Part shown: positions 1-10,870 of the stretch, one piece after another
Layout of the letters: every line of letters starts with the position of its first letter
Numbering within the stretch: the stretch's first letter is position 1
NCBI RefSeq assembly: GCF_024586455.1
Contig: NC_065921.1
Location: forward strand, 63,923,528-63,987,527
DNA from: Bactrocera neohumeralis
Lineage: Eukaryota; Arthropoda; Insecta; Diptera; Tephritidae
Length of the DNA: 64,000 bases
Direction: 5' to 3'
Program-made: the position numbers and the translations under genes
The notes under the pieces: model-generated
What the model saw: only the letters and a program-made list of their open reading frames with translations
Databases searched by the model: none
What the model was told of the DNA's origin: nothing

Positions 1-600
1 CCATACATATGCATATTACTTTCAGTTAATTGTTTTAAAAATCTAATTAGTTTATATTTTATTTAATTTACTTTGTATCTTTGCTTTCGGTCGCATTCGT
101 TAGTTTATTTTGTTTTTGCAAGCAATTTACCTTTTTGTTTTGGCCTTCGACAAGTCAACTCTGCTTGGTGGTTCGGACGGTTGAAATTAACCTGTTTTCC
201 ACTTCCTTTGTTGCTTTGAGCTTAAACGGTGTTTAGTAATATGTTTTATTTATTTTTTTTGAGTTAAAATTCACCTTCATTCGCTTGATTTATTACTGTT
301 ATACTACTTTTAGTGCAGTGATTGCACAATTAGCTACAATAAATCTTTGAAGTAAAAGTAAAACTTAGTTAATAATACTAAATTTGAATGCAGTCACTTA
401 CTTTGAGTCAGAGAAATTTTTCTAATCATGATATGAAATATTTTTGTTGTACATAAACCTTTTTTAGGAATAATCAGCGCCACCTGGGTGTTTGGTAATT
501 GCATTTCGAACATACTAAATAAATTTGAAAGAAATTTTGCCGAAAACAAAACAGAATTGTCTTTGTCATCGTAAGCATGTCAATTATCTAATATATAAAA
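1..600. other. AT-rich non-coding stretch
   Basis: I see no gene or recognisable repeat here. The sequence is AT-rich with short T tracts and scattered stops in all frames. Confidence 0.5.
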
Positions 601-609
601 TTCTCGTGT

Positions 610-760
610 CACGGTGTACAAGAGGACACTTCGGTGAGCAGCTGATTTCACGTTTTGGGTCGGGCGATTGGCCACTAAGATCATATGTTATCACACCGTT
701 AGACTCTCTCCTGTTGGGATATACATATAAAGTCTAAAGTCTATGCGAAGAATCCCGCTT
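610..760 (+). mobile_element. Rosa-like (DD41D) mariner transposase fragment
   Basis: The translation from about 630 reads FGEQLISRFGSGDWPLRSYV followed by ITPLDSLLLGY. It aligns residue by residue with FGEQFISRNGPVSWPPRSCD and LTPLDYFFVG in the better preserved element at 61,936-62,849. This block surrounds the last catalytic Asp of Tc1/mariner transposases, and the Asp in TPLD is kept. Nothing upstream of the block is recognisable and no terminal inverted repeat is visible, so this is a short dead scrap. Confidence 0.6.
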
Positions 761-939
761 CGATTCAGACCTGGGAGCAAGAGATCAGAATTGTGTATGG
801 ATTTACCAAGGTAGTCACTGAAAATGATACACAATGAAATTTACAAATGGGCTGACTGACGAATCGGGGAGCGATTGATGCCTTAAGGACATATAGAATC
901 ACCTAGATCATGTGCAAGAGCCCTGAAGAAAAACTCGCA

Positions 940-1305
940 TGTTTTTTACTCACATAGTTTCGAATTTATTCAGGACAGTTGTTAGCCTAATGACAGGTCA
1001 GAGATTACTGGCATCACATGCGAGCCAGATGACCATCAGTAATGAAGATAAATGAGAAAGTGCTGAGAAGTAAACATGAGAGAAAAACTGGAACACCGCC
1101 TATACCTCTGTCCAGCATTATTTAGAACTTGTAACTTGTAGGGACTAGAGAAGCTTCGAAATTAGATATCATGGTTATTAAAGTTCTCAAAAAGGTATGT
1201 CGACTACTATAGCTAAAATTAAACTGCGTCTTCATCGAGCATTACTAAGGTCCTGTAGGTCTATGTATGGCGGGACAGCCGGCCAGTATAACCTAACCTA
1301 ATCTA
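940..1305 (+). mobile_element. LINE 3'-end fragment (RNase H C-terminal tail plus 3'UTR)
   Basis: One frame near 985 reads FTGQRLLASHASQMTISNED, which resembles the 'LLTGHCPI..HAVRLGI' block that follows the RNase H domain in the LINE at 2,755-4,207. Several stops follow. The fragment ends near 'cctaacctaa', close to the 3' terminus 'cctaacctaaca' of that same LINE. I infer a 5'-truncated, heavily decayed non-LTR retrotransposon tail. Clade is uncertain (I/LOA/R1-like, since Jockey elements usually lack RNase H). Confidence 0.45.
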
Positions 1306-1309
1306 CCAG

Positions 1310-2400
1310 GCCAGAACTGAGGTAGATTATAAGGAATACTGAATCACGAAATTTGTTGATATCCTCTTTTGAGCTCAGTAATTTTATAAGTTCTTCAAGC
1401 TTACTAAATTTAATAAAAGTCGTCTTATAGAAAAGAGCTTTTGTCAACTCCTAATTGGTGCCTTAACTTAGTACCACCTCAGTCTTACAACTATTGTTTC
1501 CGGTTACGTTGAAGAAGTGTTCACATGATATACTAATCGAATTTTAAAACTGCTAACTTTATTGTTAAGATTTTCGACAGTCTTAGAAAATTTAATTAAA
1601 TCTAAATCAGCATTTCTTTAACGGTTCTTACCCTGAATCACATTTTTGCATAAAATAGCATTTTTAATATCTCTGCACTATGAATATACATCTATATTTA
1701 ATTTTCTTCGTTTTGTACTAATACTGCTTAATCGATTTATTTTATATTCATATGCTAAACTAACTTCAGCTAACGGTAAATGTTAATGTTTGCATATTTG
1801 CCGAATTTTTATTGATTTGCCAGCAGTTAATGACACCTTTCAATAAAGCTAACGAGTCTTTATTGTCTCTGCAAGAGATTTATTGAAATTACTCAACAAC
1901 AGTTATATAACTGTCGTTGTACAACAACATGTGCACACATTAGATATATGGTAAATACAAGAACACATGCAAATGCATTTATAGTGTAGCTATATCTGTA
2001 TATATATTTCGTTTGTGCAATATATTGATTGCCAAATCATGACTTCGGCAAATTGAGTTTTGAATGAGCACATTAACAGTTTTTAATTACCATAAAATTA
2101 ATATCTAACACGTCAGTTGCGAAATATTTAGATATGTTAATGAACAAACAATTTTGCTGGCAATAAACCCGTGCATATCAATATTATTGAGCGCAGCATT
2201 TAGCACTTGTGTCGCATTTGGGTATTTAATATTTGTTTGGTATGAATTATGTTTTAGTTTGGTAAAACTTTATAAAGAAATTTGCTAAATAAAGGAAAAG
2301 GCTAATTATAAGAGAAGATGTAAGTCTGTAAGTGTTTTATAAGATTGAGTAGATACTTCACCGGTGAAATGGCAAGTTCCTAGTTTAAACTTTTGTTATA
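1310..2400. other. AT-rich non-coding stretch
   Basis: No gene or element recognised. Very AT-rich, with short palindromic TATA/ATAT runs between about 1,680 and 2,050. Confidence 0.4.
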
Positions 2401-2403
2401 ATA

Positions 2404-2743
2404 CTGTGGGCAAAAAGTAGTAGTAAGTAGTATTTTTTTCCAGGTTTCCAGGCTGGTATGGTATAAGTGTTTGGGATTGGTACAAATTATTCAAAGAGGG
2501 TCTATAACGCTTTGACAACGAACCACGTTCAGGACGGCCAGCAATATCAATCGATGATTAACAGTCACAGATCTGTATGTCATCGTTGGTATATCGGATG
2601 GATCAGTTAAAACTATTTTAAAAGATCATTTGGCCTAAGAAAAGTGAAAGCATGTTTGCTTCCAAAATCACTAAATTTTTTTTAAAAGCAGGATCAAGTT
2701 AATGCCTGTGAAACAATGCTTACCAGTATATCATGAAATTACC
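2404..2743 (+). mobile_element. Mariner-like transposase fragment (N-terminal half), split by a LINE
   Basis: Translation with one frame slip reads WYKLFKEG..FDNEPRSGRPAISIDD, then a region matching ILKDHLGLRKVKA-type sequence ('IIWPKKSESMFASK' in the shifted frame), then KITKFFLKAG..NACETMLT-like residues. This is the linker between the two helix-turn-helix motifs and the start of the catalytic core in IS630/Tc1/mariner transposases. The catalytic domain is missing. The fragment stops where a LINE begins, and an 11-bp direct repeat brackets that LINE, so this mariner copy was probably its target. A possible terminal repeat starts near 2,404 (gggcaaaaagta). Confidence 0.6.
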
Positions 2744-2754
2744 AACATTGCTAT
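2744..2754. repeat. Target-site duplication, left copy (11 bp)
   Basis: aacattgctat occurs here and at 4,208-4,218, exactly flanking the LINE remnant. It lies in mariner-derived sequence, so the LINE is the younger insertion. Confidence 0.6.
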
Positions 2755-4207
2755 TTGGCGGATACAGTGAAGTATTTAGGGCTCATCCTGGATAAGAAGC
2801 TTTCATGGTAGCCGAACAAAGAGGAGAGAGCCAAAAAGGCATCGATTGCCCTATACTGCTGTAGAGGAGCTATTGGCAAGAGGTGGGGCCTCTCACCGAA
2901 GGAGGTCCTCTGGCTCTATAACACCATAGTCAAGCCCATAATGTTCTATGGAGTCTTTATGTGGTGGAAGGCTTTACAGAAGACCACACTTGCAAAGAAA
3001 CTCGTGAGCGTTCAACGGGCTGCGCTCATCAGCATATGCGGTGCATTAAGGTCCACCCCCACCCATGGCACGAGCATTGCCCGTGGACATCGGTAGGTGT
3101 ATGGCGGCAAAAGTGGCTATTAGGCTCAGGGAATCTGCGTTTTTAAAGGAGCGTGTATCTAAACACACAGATATCCTCACAAGCTTTGACTGCATACCGG
3201 ATCATCTGGATCATGGAGTCGCCATATCGAACTCTGGCGGCTCCTTCTTATATCGACGAGGGAGTTATGGGTGGGAAGAAGCCGTTGGGGGAGAGGGGTA
3301 GTAAGCTTCTTTACGGATGGGTCAAAGATTGTGGGGAAGGTTGGTAGAGGGGTTTACTGTCGGGAGCTCTCCATCAAATCTAGTTTCAGACTTCCCGACT
3401 ATTGCAGTGTCTTCCAGGTTGAGGTTGCAGCCATCAGCAGATTTGCTGCTCCAGAGAGTGTCCACCTTCAGAGAAGTGACCATTCTCTCACATAGCAGAG
3501 CGGCGACACTAGCATTGAACTCATTGACAGTGCATTCAGGGTTGGTCGAAGAGTGTCTGACGTTATTGTCTCTGGCGGCGAGAGTATTTATTATAAGACT
3601 TTTATGGGAGCCGGGCTACAGCGGAATCGCAGGTAACTGCAAAGCTGATGAGCTAGCAAGAAAAGGCACCTTAGAATCGCTATCCGTAGAATGGGAACGG
3701 GTCGGTGCTCCTGCATCCTCTTGTGTTTTACTACTGGATATCTGGGCCTCGCGGATGCTTGGTCAACGCTGGGAAACTATCCGGTTCTAGCGCGGTTGCA
3801 AAAGCCTTTTGGCCCATGATAGATGGCAGGAGATCTAGTGATCTCTTTGCCCTCTGTAAGGCTAGCCTCTCATTAGTGGTGGGGCTCTTGACGGGACACT
3901 GCCCTATTGTCATACATGCTGTAAGACTGGGAATCTTATCGGACGCCGTATGCAGAAGCTGCTTGGAAGAAGATGCTGTAGAAACTCGCCAGCACTTCCT
4001 TCTTGACTGTCCCGCGTTTGGGAGATCAAGACTTAGACAATTGAGGCACATACCTTCAGACATCCCACCGAACTGGCGGGTGTAGAAATTAAGCGCCTTT
4101 GCAAATTTGTATTGGCTACTAAGCGTTTTGCCGATCTGTAAGTCCGAACACGGGAGTTCTATTTTTCAATGGCTTCACAAAGGACTACATCTATCCTAAC
4201 CTAACAT
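2755..4207 (+). mobile_element. 5'-truncated non-LTR retrotransposon (LINE) with RT end, RNase H and Cys/His tail; pseudogene
   Basis: Read in several frames, the order is that of a RNase H-bearing LINE ORF2. The C-terminal RT/thumb region comes first (YLGLILDKKLSW, then LSPKEVLWLYNTIVKPIMFY, about 2,770-2,960). The RNase H start follows (FFTDGSKIVGKVGRGVYCRE, about 3,306-3,365, then SFRLPDYCSVFQVEVAAI), then the RNase H end (WEPGYSGIAGNCKADELARK, about 3,606-3,665). A final zinc-finger-like block reads CRSCLEEDAVETRQHF (about 3,955-4,000). Many stops and frameshifts make it dead. The 3' end is cctaacctaacat rather than a long poly(A). The direct repeat aacattgctat lies at 2,744-2,754 and 4,208-4,218, which fits an 11-bp target-site duplication. 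Endonuclease and most of RT are absent, the usual 5' truncation. The clade is probably I/LOA/R1-like. Confidence 0.8.
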
Positions 4208-4218
4208 AACATTGCTAT
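4208..4218. repeat. Target-site duplication, right copy (11 bp)
   Basis: Perfect match of 11 bp to 2,744-2,754, immediately after the LINE 3' end. Confidence 0.6.
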
Positions 4219-4519
4219 CGATTGCTATCAAAACAAAATTTATTTATTTACTAAGTTTGAAAATGAACGAAATAATTAATTTTAAGGACCCTTTAGGTAA
4301 TATAAGAAGTTAGGTAAAAACTTATAAAATTTAGAAATAGTGTATCGTCTCTTAAGACCCAAGTTCTGAATATATGTATGGGTCATTTCTAGAAGCAGAG
4401 AGACTAGATGTGGATAAACTCTCAGCATAAGAAGATTTAACGATCTGAAGAAGTATGCTGCTTACAAACTATTCGATTATCATGCCTTGGTTAAGCCAAA
4501 TATAAAACAATTTTAGCCT

Positions 4520-5060
4520 ATATGTAAAGAGTTATTCTAGAAGTCGAGCGACTCGCTCTGTTGACGAAAAAGAAGTAAGCTCTATAAGTCTCTCATTATT
4601 CCTGCCCTTTATACGGCGCAGAAAGTTGAACGATGACGAACCGACATGGGAAAGCACTTGGAGCATTTGAGAAAACTTTTTTACGCAGGAATTTTGAAGC
4701 GATGAATATCGAAGAAGATATCACCACGAACTGTATGTAATTATAAACACTCCAGCTACATGGATATATTTAAGTACATATATGTTAGTAAATCCAACGA
4801 ATGCGCTCGTTAAGCCATCTCATTCACATGGAAGATGATGCCCCATCTAAAATCTTCTTCGAGTCGAGTACCATGGGTGGACAATGGAAGCAAGGTCGCC
4901 CGAACCTCCGATGGAAGGACTGGAGTGCATAGCAAACTGTCTGCTATTGGGATGTAGAACAGAAGTGACGCCGCGAAAGATAGAGTCAACTGGCGAAGTG
5001 CCAAAAAAGAAGAAGAATGAGTGCCAACACGATATCGAATTTTCTTTTCGACAGTCGTCT
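4520..5060 (+). mobile_element. RTE-like LINE ORF2 C-terminal fragment
   Basis: Two blocks typical of the extreme C-terminus of RTE-type reverse transcriptases can be read. The first, about 4,590-4,740, resembles 'LYTAQKVE..TNRHGKALGAFEKTFLRRNF'. The second, about 4,800-4,925, reads MRSLSHLIHMEDDAPSKIFF and then GRPNLRWKDW. The second matches the well known 'RWLGHV.RM.DDR..K..F....G.R..GRP..RW.D' signature. The blocks are separated by unrelated-looking sequence and contain stops. This element is on the plus strand, whereas the two other RTE-like remnants in the window (about 18.0-18.4 and 35.7-36.2 kb) are minus-strand and cover a more upstream part of the protein. Confidence 0.6.
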
Positions 5061-5539
5061 GAAATTTGTTTCGTGCTATTATGCGCTTGAATATCCTGTA
5101 ACTAATGGTAAACAAGTCACTTATAGTACTTCAAAAATAGAATGAGTCAGTCCTTGCCTTCATTTACTCCCAAGTGACTATCCGTTATAATTTTCAAATT
5201 TTTCAACTTTTAGAAGTTTGTTTGAATTTTTCACTAACTTTAAATGTGCCTAACTCTAACACAATTATTTTAAATAACGCATAAATCCAATAAAGTTTAA
5301 TCTTGAACCCACGTTCGCGTTAAAGAATGGCCCAATTCGAATTATTGTTTTATATAAAAATGTGGGTTTGTATGCTCTTGTATAGTATATCTGTTCCATA
5401 CTAGTAATCGCCAACCCACTCGAAAAAATTCACTATCAAACCTAACCCATCGCCCAATTGCAAATTGAGCCAGTCAAACTGGATAGAAAGAAAAAAAACT
5501 AGAAGCATATAGCAAACGAAACAATTAAAAATATTTTGC

Positions 5540-6560
5540 AAAAATCAAGCGCTTTAGCAGCTTCAGGCAGACGTAACCACTTATCACATGGTGGGCCACG
5601 CACAACCGGCTTTTTGCAAAGCTGCGCGATCAACCGAGATGACAACAAATATCGCATGAGCACGCGCTCTGGCTCTCACTAAGTCGCGCGAAGAGAATGG
5701 CTATCACATCAGTGCTCTGAGTTGGTCTATATCGCACTCTCAACGCGCTCATCTGTCAACTTACAAGATTTGGAGTATCTGTTTTTTTTTCATCAATGCG
5801 AGTATCTTCTGCAACTTTAGCTTTAATTTCTTTTCAAAAGTGCGATCCGTGGTTGTCAATTCGACTCATCTTTGCTTGAGAGCACTTCTTTTCAAAAATG
5901 CCATCTTTAAACTTATTACGATTCCTCCTTATATGATTTCATCTGACCGTGTGCCTGTTTTCTCCACTATCTGCCTTCTTTCTTCACGAGCAGTTTCCAC
6001 ATGCTGCAGACACCAAACAACGATCAGCGATCAGTACGCGGTTGTCGATCTGTCATTTACATATAATATGTCTCTTCAATGTTTACGTGTGTGTGTTTTT
6101 AAAACGCTGGTGAACCAGTTTGCCGCGCAGCCCTCAGCTTCGCGAGCAGCATTCTTTACCTTCAGCGCACAGTCACTGTCGCTATGAGCCCCGTTTAGGT
6201 GTGCTTACCTTTGTTGTGTATTTTTGCTTTATTCTTGCCGGTCTTAGGCTGGTTATTCCAGTTGGATGCTTTGTTATTCTTTTGTAGATAGTCTACAGGT
6301 TTTGTTTTTGTTATTCATTTGCCTTACACGGAATTTCTTGTTGTCTTTTTGAGTACGGTTTTGTGCTCATTCTTGTCTTGTTGTTACTTCACCTGAGATA
6401 CATACATACATAGAGATATAGTGCCCAACAGCATTCAGTTCAATTTCTTATAAGCCGGTCTTCATTGAAAGCGTCGACGGCGGATCAGCTCAAGCTGGTG
6501 TGTAAGTTTCATTAATCTTTTTGATAGCAGTGGGAGCAGCAAGTGCTCAGCTTTTTCTCC
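5540..6560. other. Unassigned moderately GC-rich sequence; possible old element or promoter-like sequence
   Basis: This stretch is more GC-rich than its surroundings, notably 5,570-5,780 (repeated cgcgc/gcgcg-type words) and 6,110-6,190. A 115-codon open frame at 5,840-6,187 shows no protein family signature that I recognise and I do not call it a gene. A TCAGTT initiator-like word lies at 6,435-6,440 and a GTAAGT donor word at 6,502-6,507. These could be chance. Confidence 0.3.
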
Positions 6561-6839
6561 TCTCTTTCTCTATGAAGAGAGTACAAATATATGAGCTATT
6601 AAACTGTTCCCACTTTACCATACAATAATGAAATTTTATGCGGAAAGCGCTCAAATTGAGTGAGTTATATTAATGTGTATATACGAGTATTAATCAGGGA
6701 TGAATGTGGAAGATACTGTTAGCACTTTTGGTTTTGCTGGTGGTGTTGTTGAGATTTTTTATGTATTTTTAAGTGTGGTGTATAATTTGGTGGTGAGAGT
6801 TTCACCTAAGTTATTGTGGCATTTACTGAGGCTGACGAT

Positions 6840-7210
6840 TAAAAAAGTGCCCTAACTCCAAATAAAAACTTCGTTAAGTCCAGGGGTACTTTTCTGATTA
6901 GTGGTAACATTTTATTCGCCTTGCACTCGATAATTCACTGAAGAATGTATTAATTTGGGTTTGACAAAGACCTCTTTGCCAGCCAAATTTAAGATAAATT
7001 TTATGTCATTTATAATTGCTCTCGTTCCAAGAGGCTCCTGTCCCCCCTCGGGGGGCCGTCGGTCATACCTTTTGACCGAAGCTCCTTCCTTCTTTCTTAG
7101 GCAAAGCCCTACAAGACACATAGTGCATTTTAGTCGCCTTCTACGACTAACATGTCTTAGCGCGCTAGGCTGCTTACACGCTGTTAGGAAAGATCGAAGA
7201 TCCTATAAAA
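6840..7210. other. Unassigned sequence with a short GC-rich palindrome
   Basis: A short C/G-run inverted repeat (cccccctcggggggcc) sits at about 7,044-7,059, and a 'tagtcgccttctacgac' block at 7,132-7,148 is itself a near-palindrome. The latter resembles words that I have seen in insect non-LTR element tails, but I cannot assign it. A 69-codon minus frame across it has no recognised domain. Confidence 0.25.
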
Positions 7211-7216
7211 TATATA

Positions 7217-7991
7217 CAAGGTGTGTTCCAAAGTAAACAGGACTTAAAGAAAAAAAAACAAAAGAAATGGTTTTTTCGACAAAATCAATTTATTTTATTC
7301 AAAATAGTCTCCTTCTGCTTCAATGCAGTTTTTTGCACGTTCCAAATCATGTCGAACGAGTGTTTTAGCTCGTTGACCGGTATGGTAGCCAGTATGCCGG
7401 TGCAAGCCTTTTGAATGGCTTCTACGTCCTTTCCTTTCATGGCCAAATGCATTTTTCTGAAAAGGAATAAGTCGCTCGGTGTCATATGAGATGAATACGC
7501 GGAGTAGTTAATGGTTAAAATGTGATTTTTGGTCAAATAATCGGTCACAAGATGTCCTTCGAATGTTGAATTCTGAGCAATTTTTGGTCGTCAGTCAATT
7601 TGTGCGGAACAAACCGTGCACACACTTTTCGTAAGCCCAAATGTTCGGTCAAAATGTGATAAACCGATGTTATGGAGATGTTCAATTTCATCTCCATGAA
7701 TTTTAATAATGATTTCGGCTAATTTTTTATGAACAGTTTCGTTGGAATTTCCGTTGATCACGGATTTTGATTGGCCCACATGTTGATCGTCATTTCGTGC
7801 GCTCTGTTACGGGCTAGGCAATCATCGCCATAAACTTGTTTCATCAATTGAAACGTTTCCGTAAAAGTTTTATCAATTTTAAAACAAAATTTAATGCTGG
7901 TTCTTTCTACGAAGCTAATTTTCGCACCGATACCACAAACATACTGACACTTAAAACGCAATAACTTCACTTGCAATCTATGAAATGTCAT
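7217..7991 (-). mobile_element. Mariner-like element, minus strand, frameshifted pseudogene
   Basis: On the minus strand, three consecutive frames make up a mariner-type transposase. The N-terminal piece, about 7,770-7,920, reads ERTSIKFCFKIDKTFTETFQ and LMKQVYGDDCLARNRAHE, the classic first helix-turn-helix opening. A middle piece lies at about 7,591-7,779. The C-terminal piece, about 7,285-7,548, reads YSAYSSHMTPSDLFLFRKMH, which carries the third catalytic Asp (TPSD), then LAMKGKDVEAIQKACTGILA. Consensus families have Y.PDLAPSDY..F at this place. Sequence upstream of the third Asp is short, so the QDNA-type second Asp region is missing or unreadable. The 3' terminus is probably near 7,217, where a TA dinucleotide precedes caaggtgtgttcc. 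I cannot see the matching terminal repeat at the other end. Confidence 0.75.
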
Positions 7992-8014
7992 GAAATTTTC
8001 GCTGGATCGATAAA

Positions 8015-8340
8015 GATAGCAGATTCTAATGCACCAGTCGAGATATACATAGAGGAATGGCAGATTTTATGGTATATATATAAGTGATCAGCATGGCGAG
8101 GTGAGTCGCTTTAGGTGCGTACTTCATTCTGTCTGCATCGATATGAAATTTTGCACTCACCCTTTTCTGCTTAAGAAGCTAATCATTGGTTAGAAACGCC
8201 GAAGGCGGATCACTATAACATACAGCTGCCAGACGATCTTGTATGGAAAACTTTTTCATTTTACCTTCACCAAATTTGGCATGCTTTCTGCAAGCGTTAT
8301 GATATGAAGATTGGGAATAATCGGCTCCAGACTAACGAAG
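8015..8340 (+). repeat. Dispersed repeat (family 1), partial diverged copy
   Basis: Shares with the fuller copy at 13,715-14,345 the order 'tatataagtgatcagcatg', 'tgagtcgctttag', 'gaagct..tcatt', 'atatcggatcactataacat'-like text, 'agctgcca', 'cttgtatggaaaactttt' and 'ttcaccaaatttggcat'. It is diverged and lacks both ends. This family recurs at least nine times in the window and has no coding capacity. Confidence 0.6.
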
Positions 8341-9930
8341 TTGAAATGAGATCTTCATTATCATGGAGCTCTAAATGGAAGTTGTTTTGTACCTACTTGA
8401 CAGGCCTATCAATGACATTATTACGCTCTTTGAACTCCTTATAAAAGAACAATATCGTTAAGTTTTGAAGGCGAGGTGAACTCAATATTATCTCTTCCCC
8501 TTATTAAATGTCTAGCTTTGGCAAAATTTTTTTCCTGACGATTTTGTCCATATGCCGGTTTACACGTTAGAGTAAATATTACCAATATTACCAATATTAA
8601 CAAGCTTAGAAAATGTTAGGTCTCAGTGCAATCGCTAAGAAAGTAAAATGTTTGGAAAAGCACGTTTCAAGGTTTTTTCCCAGCTGCCGTTAGTACCTTC
8701 TCCATTAAATGTTCAAGTAATGCCATGCTTTAAAATAATCTAAATCGGAGTACTCTGACCAATTTCACATCTGTAGCATACATTTCCTCACAAAATTTAA
8801 TCGAATCTTATAGCATACATTTTGGCGCGTAAAATGTTTGCAAATTTTTGAATTGCTAAAACGTACCGACCAATGTTATTTCGTATAAAACAAGTCGAAT
8901 TAATATGTATGGATATGTATGTAAGTGAAGCTGAGAAAGTGCTAGGTAAAAATGTCGAATTTGTTCCGTCGTCGCGCCGACCGTATGAGTAACAGCATTG
9001 CACTAATTAAAAAGCACGACAAAGGATGCAACTATTAAAATGCGAAGGCACACCCGCGCGTAAAACTGAAAGCTCAACAATTAATGTGTGTGTGTGCATT
9101 TCGGTTGCGGAAGTGGTGAGTAACAAAATTATTATAAAAGCCAATGTCAACGGCTACAATTGCATATGTCAACACACGAGGCGCCACGCTGCTGTGCACC
9201 GCATCACCACAACACACCACACAACATAACGATGCACTTCAAAGCACTTTGTATGGCTGCTCAACCGTTTGGCATACGCTTCGGTGAGGGCAACTACACG
9301 GCCAGGCTGGCAGACAGTCCACCGACCAGTCAGTTGGCCACAAACTAACCTTCAACGCGGCGACTAAACACTCAAAGCTTGCCAAAAGTAAAAAACTAAA
9401 AACAACAACATAGTTGACATAAAAAATATAAAGAAATGTGAATTTTTGCCACAAAATGAAATAGGAAGACGAAAAGCATAAAATGAAGCCAAAAATCCGA
9501 CAAATGTTTGCAAAATATGGCGACATCGTGATGGTGAAATTTGGAATGGTTGGTGGTGCAGGTATTAGGTAGCACGAGGGGAGCTCAAGCGACATGTAAG
9601 CGCTGTCGTAAATTGAGGTACAGTAGGTTATTTGAGTATTGCGCAAGGGTTTTTGTAAGAAAAGGATCGTACATATCGTATAGGATATTGGAAATAGACA
9701 GAGCTTCAATTTTTACTCATATGAACTCGGACCCTTTCCATCTTACATCATAGTTCAAGTGCTCATAGTTCAGTTGGATTTACTTATCGAACCATAAATT
9801 GAAAGGAACTTTTTTGATTTCACATATCGTTCTAATTTACACAAGACTTACAAAAAAATGTCATTATCCGTATCTTTCTTCTAAACGCGTACGAGCACTT
9901 TCTCTTTTCTAGTTGCTGTATGACTGATAT
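8340..9930. other. Non-coding stretch, no element recognised
   Basis: Open frames here (for example a 156-codon minus frame at 9,239-9,709) are hydrophobic, low-complexity translations of AAAC/TTTG-rich DNA and show no family signature. Sequence around 9,020-9,420 is CA/AC-rich and slightly less AT-rich than its flanks. Confidence 0.35.
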
Positions 9931-9939
9931 CCACAATAA

Positions 9940-10160
9940 TAGAGCCTACAAGTTCATTCAGTCGAACTATATTCACTAAACATATTTTCCAGCTGAAGAT
10001 TTCCCAAGTTTTTCCAGGAGAGTCTCTCTAGATTCTCGGGCAACTGGAGCTCTCCGTCTGCAATGAGAGGTGGTTTGACTCCAAGTACGCCATTCACTGG
10101 GAAAGAGTTGGTGAAGGTGTTGATGGATCTGCTGTAAATGGCGGTCACTGCGTGTTTGAG
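9940..10160 (-). mobile_element. LINE C-terminal fragment, minus strand
   Basis: The minus-strand frame reads NTFTNSFPVNGVLGVKPPLI and ADGELQLPENLERLSWKNLG. This resembles the 'N.VLG..PP.IA..E..LPR..R..L.QLRSG' block just upstream of the terminal Cys/His motif in Jockey-type LINEs. The following CP.C...PHDT motif is not present. It is a small dead fragment, and the assignment rests on this single block. Confidence 0.45.
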
Positions 10161-10599
10161 AACAAGCGGGAAAGACCGGAAAGATAGCGACTTCCTTACT
10201 TACTCAAGATTAGGTACTTTTATAACGCTAGAATAGTATCTTACAATATTTATGATGCTGTGGGACTTTTCCTTTGCTTGACGGATGCTGGAATTATAAA
10301 TACAGTTCTGGACGACATTAAAACTATAAAGCAAACTGTATGGGGATCTTATTTGGGGAAGACCAAAATACCAATTTGCTCTTTCATAACCACAGCTTCA
10401 GCTTAGGGAACTTAGGCAAGTTCCCTGTGATATCAAAAACTCGAAATTATGGATCTGCACTCTTATGTGTCGCCAATTTCTTGAAATAATTTGAACTCCA
10501 TGTTCGATTCTGGAAAGTTCACCGAGATAGCCAAAGGTCTTGAAAAGCGGAACAGATATGAAAGAAGTCTTTTTCTTAATAACTAGCCGGATCACATGA

Positions 10600-10870
10600 A
10601 GGACTTTGCTAAAGGCAATAGGTCTCTGGATCTTTTGAGATCTAGTAATGCCGAGGGAGATCTTGTTTCGGCGGAAATACAAAATTAAGCAATTTCGATC
10701 CGTCCAATTCGTTCCCCGTCACTTGATATGGACACAGGAATTCTTTTCCTAGAATTGAAGTTCTCTGCAATTCCGTTTGTACTAGGCATCCATGCTAGTC
10801 TCTGAATTCTTTGCGATCTATTGATGCAGAGGAAAATATTTTTTCGGCGCAAGTATAAAGAAAGTTGGCT
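10600..10870. repeat. Diverged local duplication, about 177-bp offset
   Basis: The block at about 10,625-10,680 (gagatctagtaatgccgag, then tttcggcggaaatacaaa) is repeated with divergence at about 10,803-10,858 (gcgatctattgatgcagag, then tttcggcgcaagtataaa). I read this as an old direct duplication. It is not part of a family that I know. Confidence 0.45.

Noticed and set aside
7040..7064. Possible transcription terminator hairpin (cccccctcggggggcc)
   Set aside because: Bacterial-type terminators do not apply here, and no gene ends nearby. Noted only as a short palindrome.
9239..9709. 156-codon minus-strand open frame with hydrophobic runs
   Set aside because: No conserved motif. Hydrophobicity arises from TTT/TTG-rich codons.
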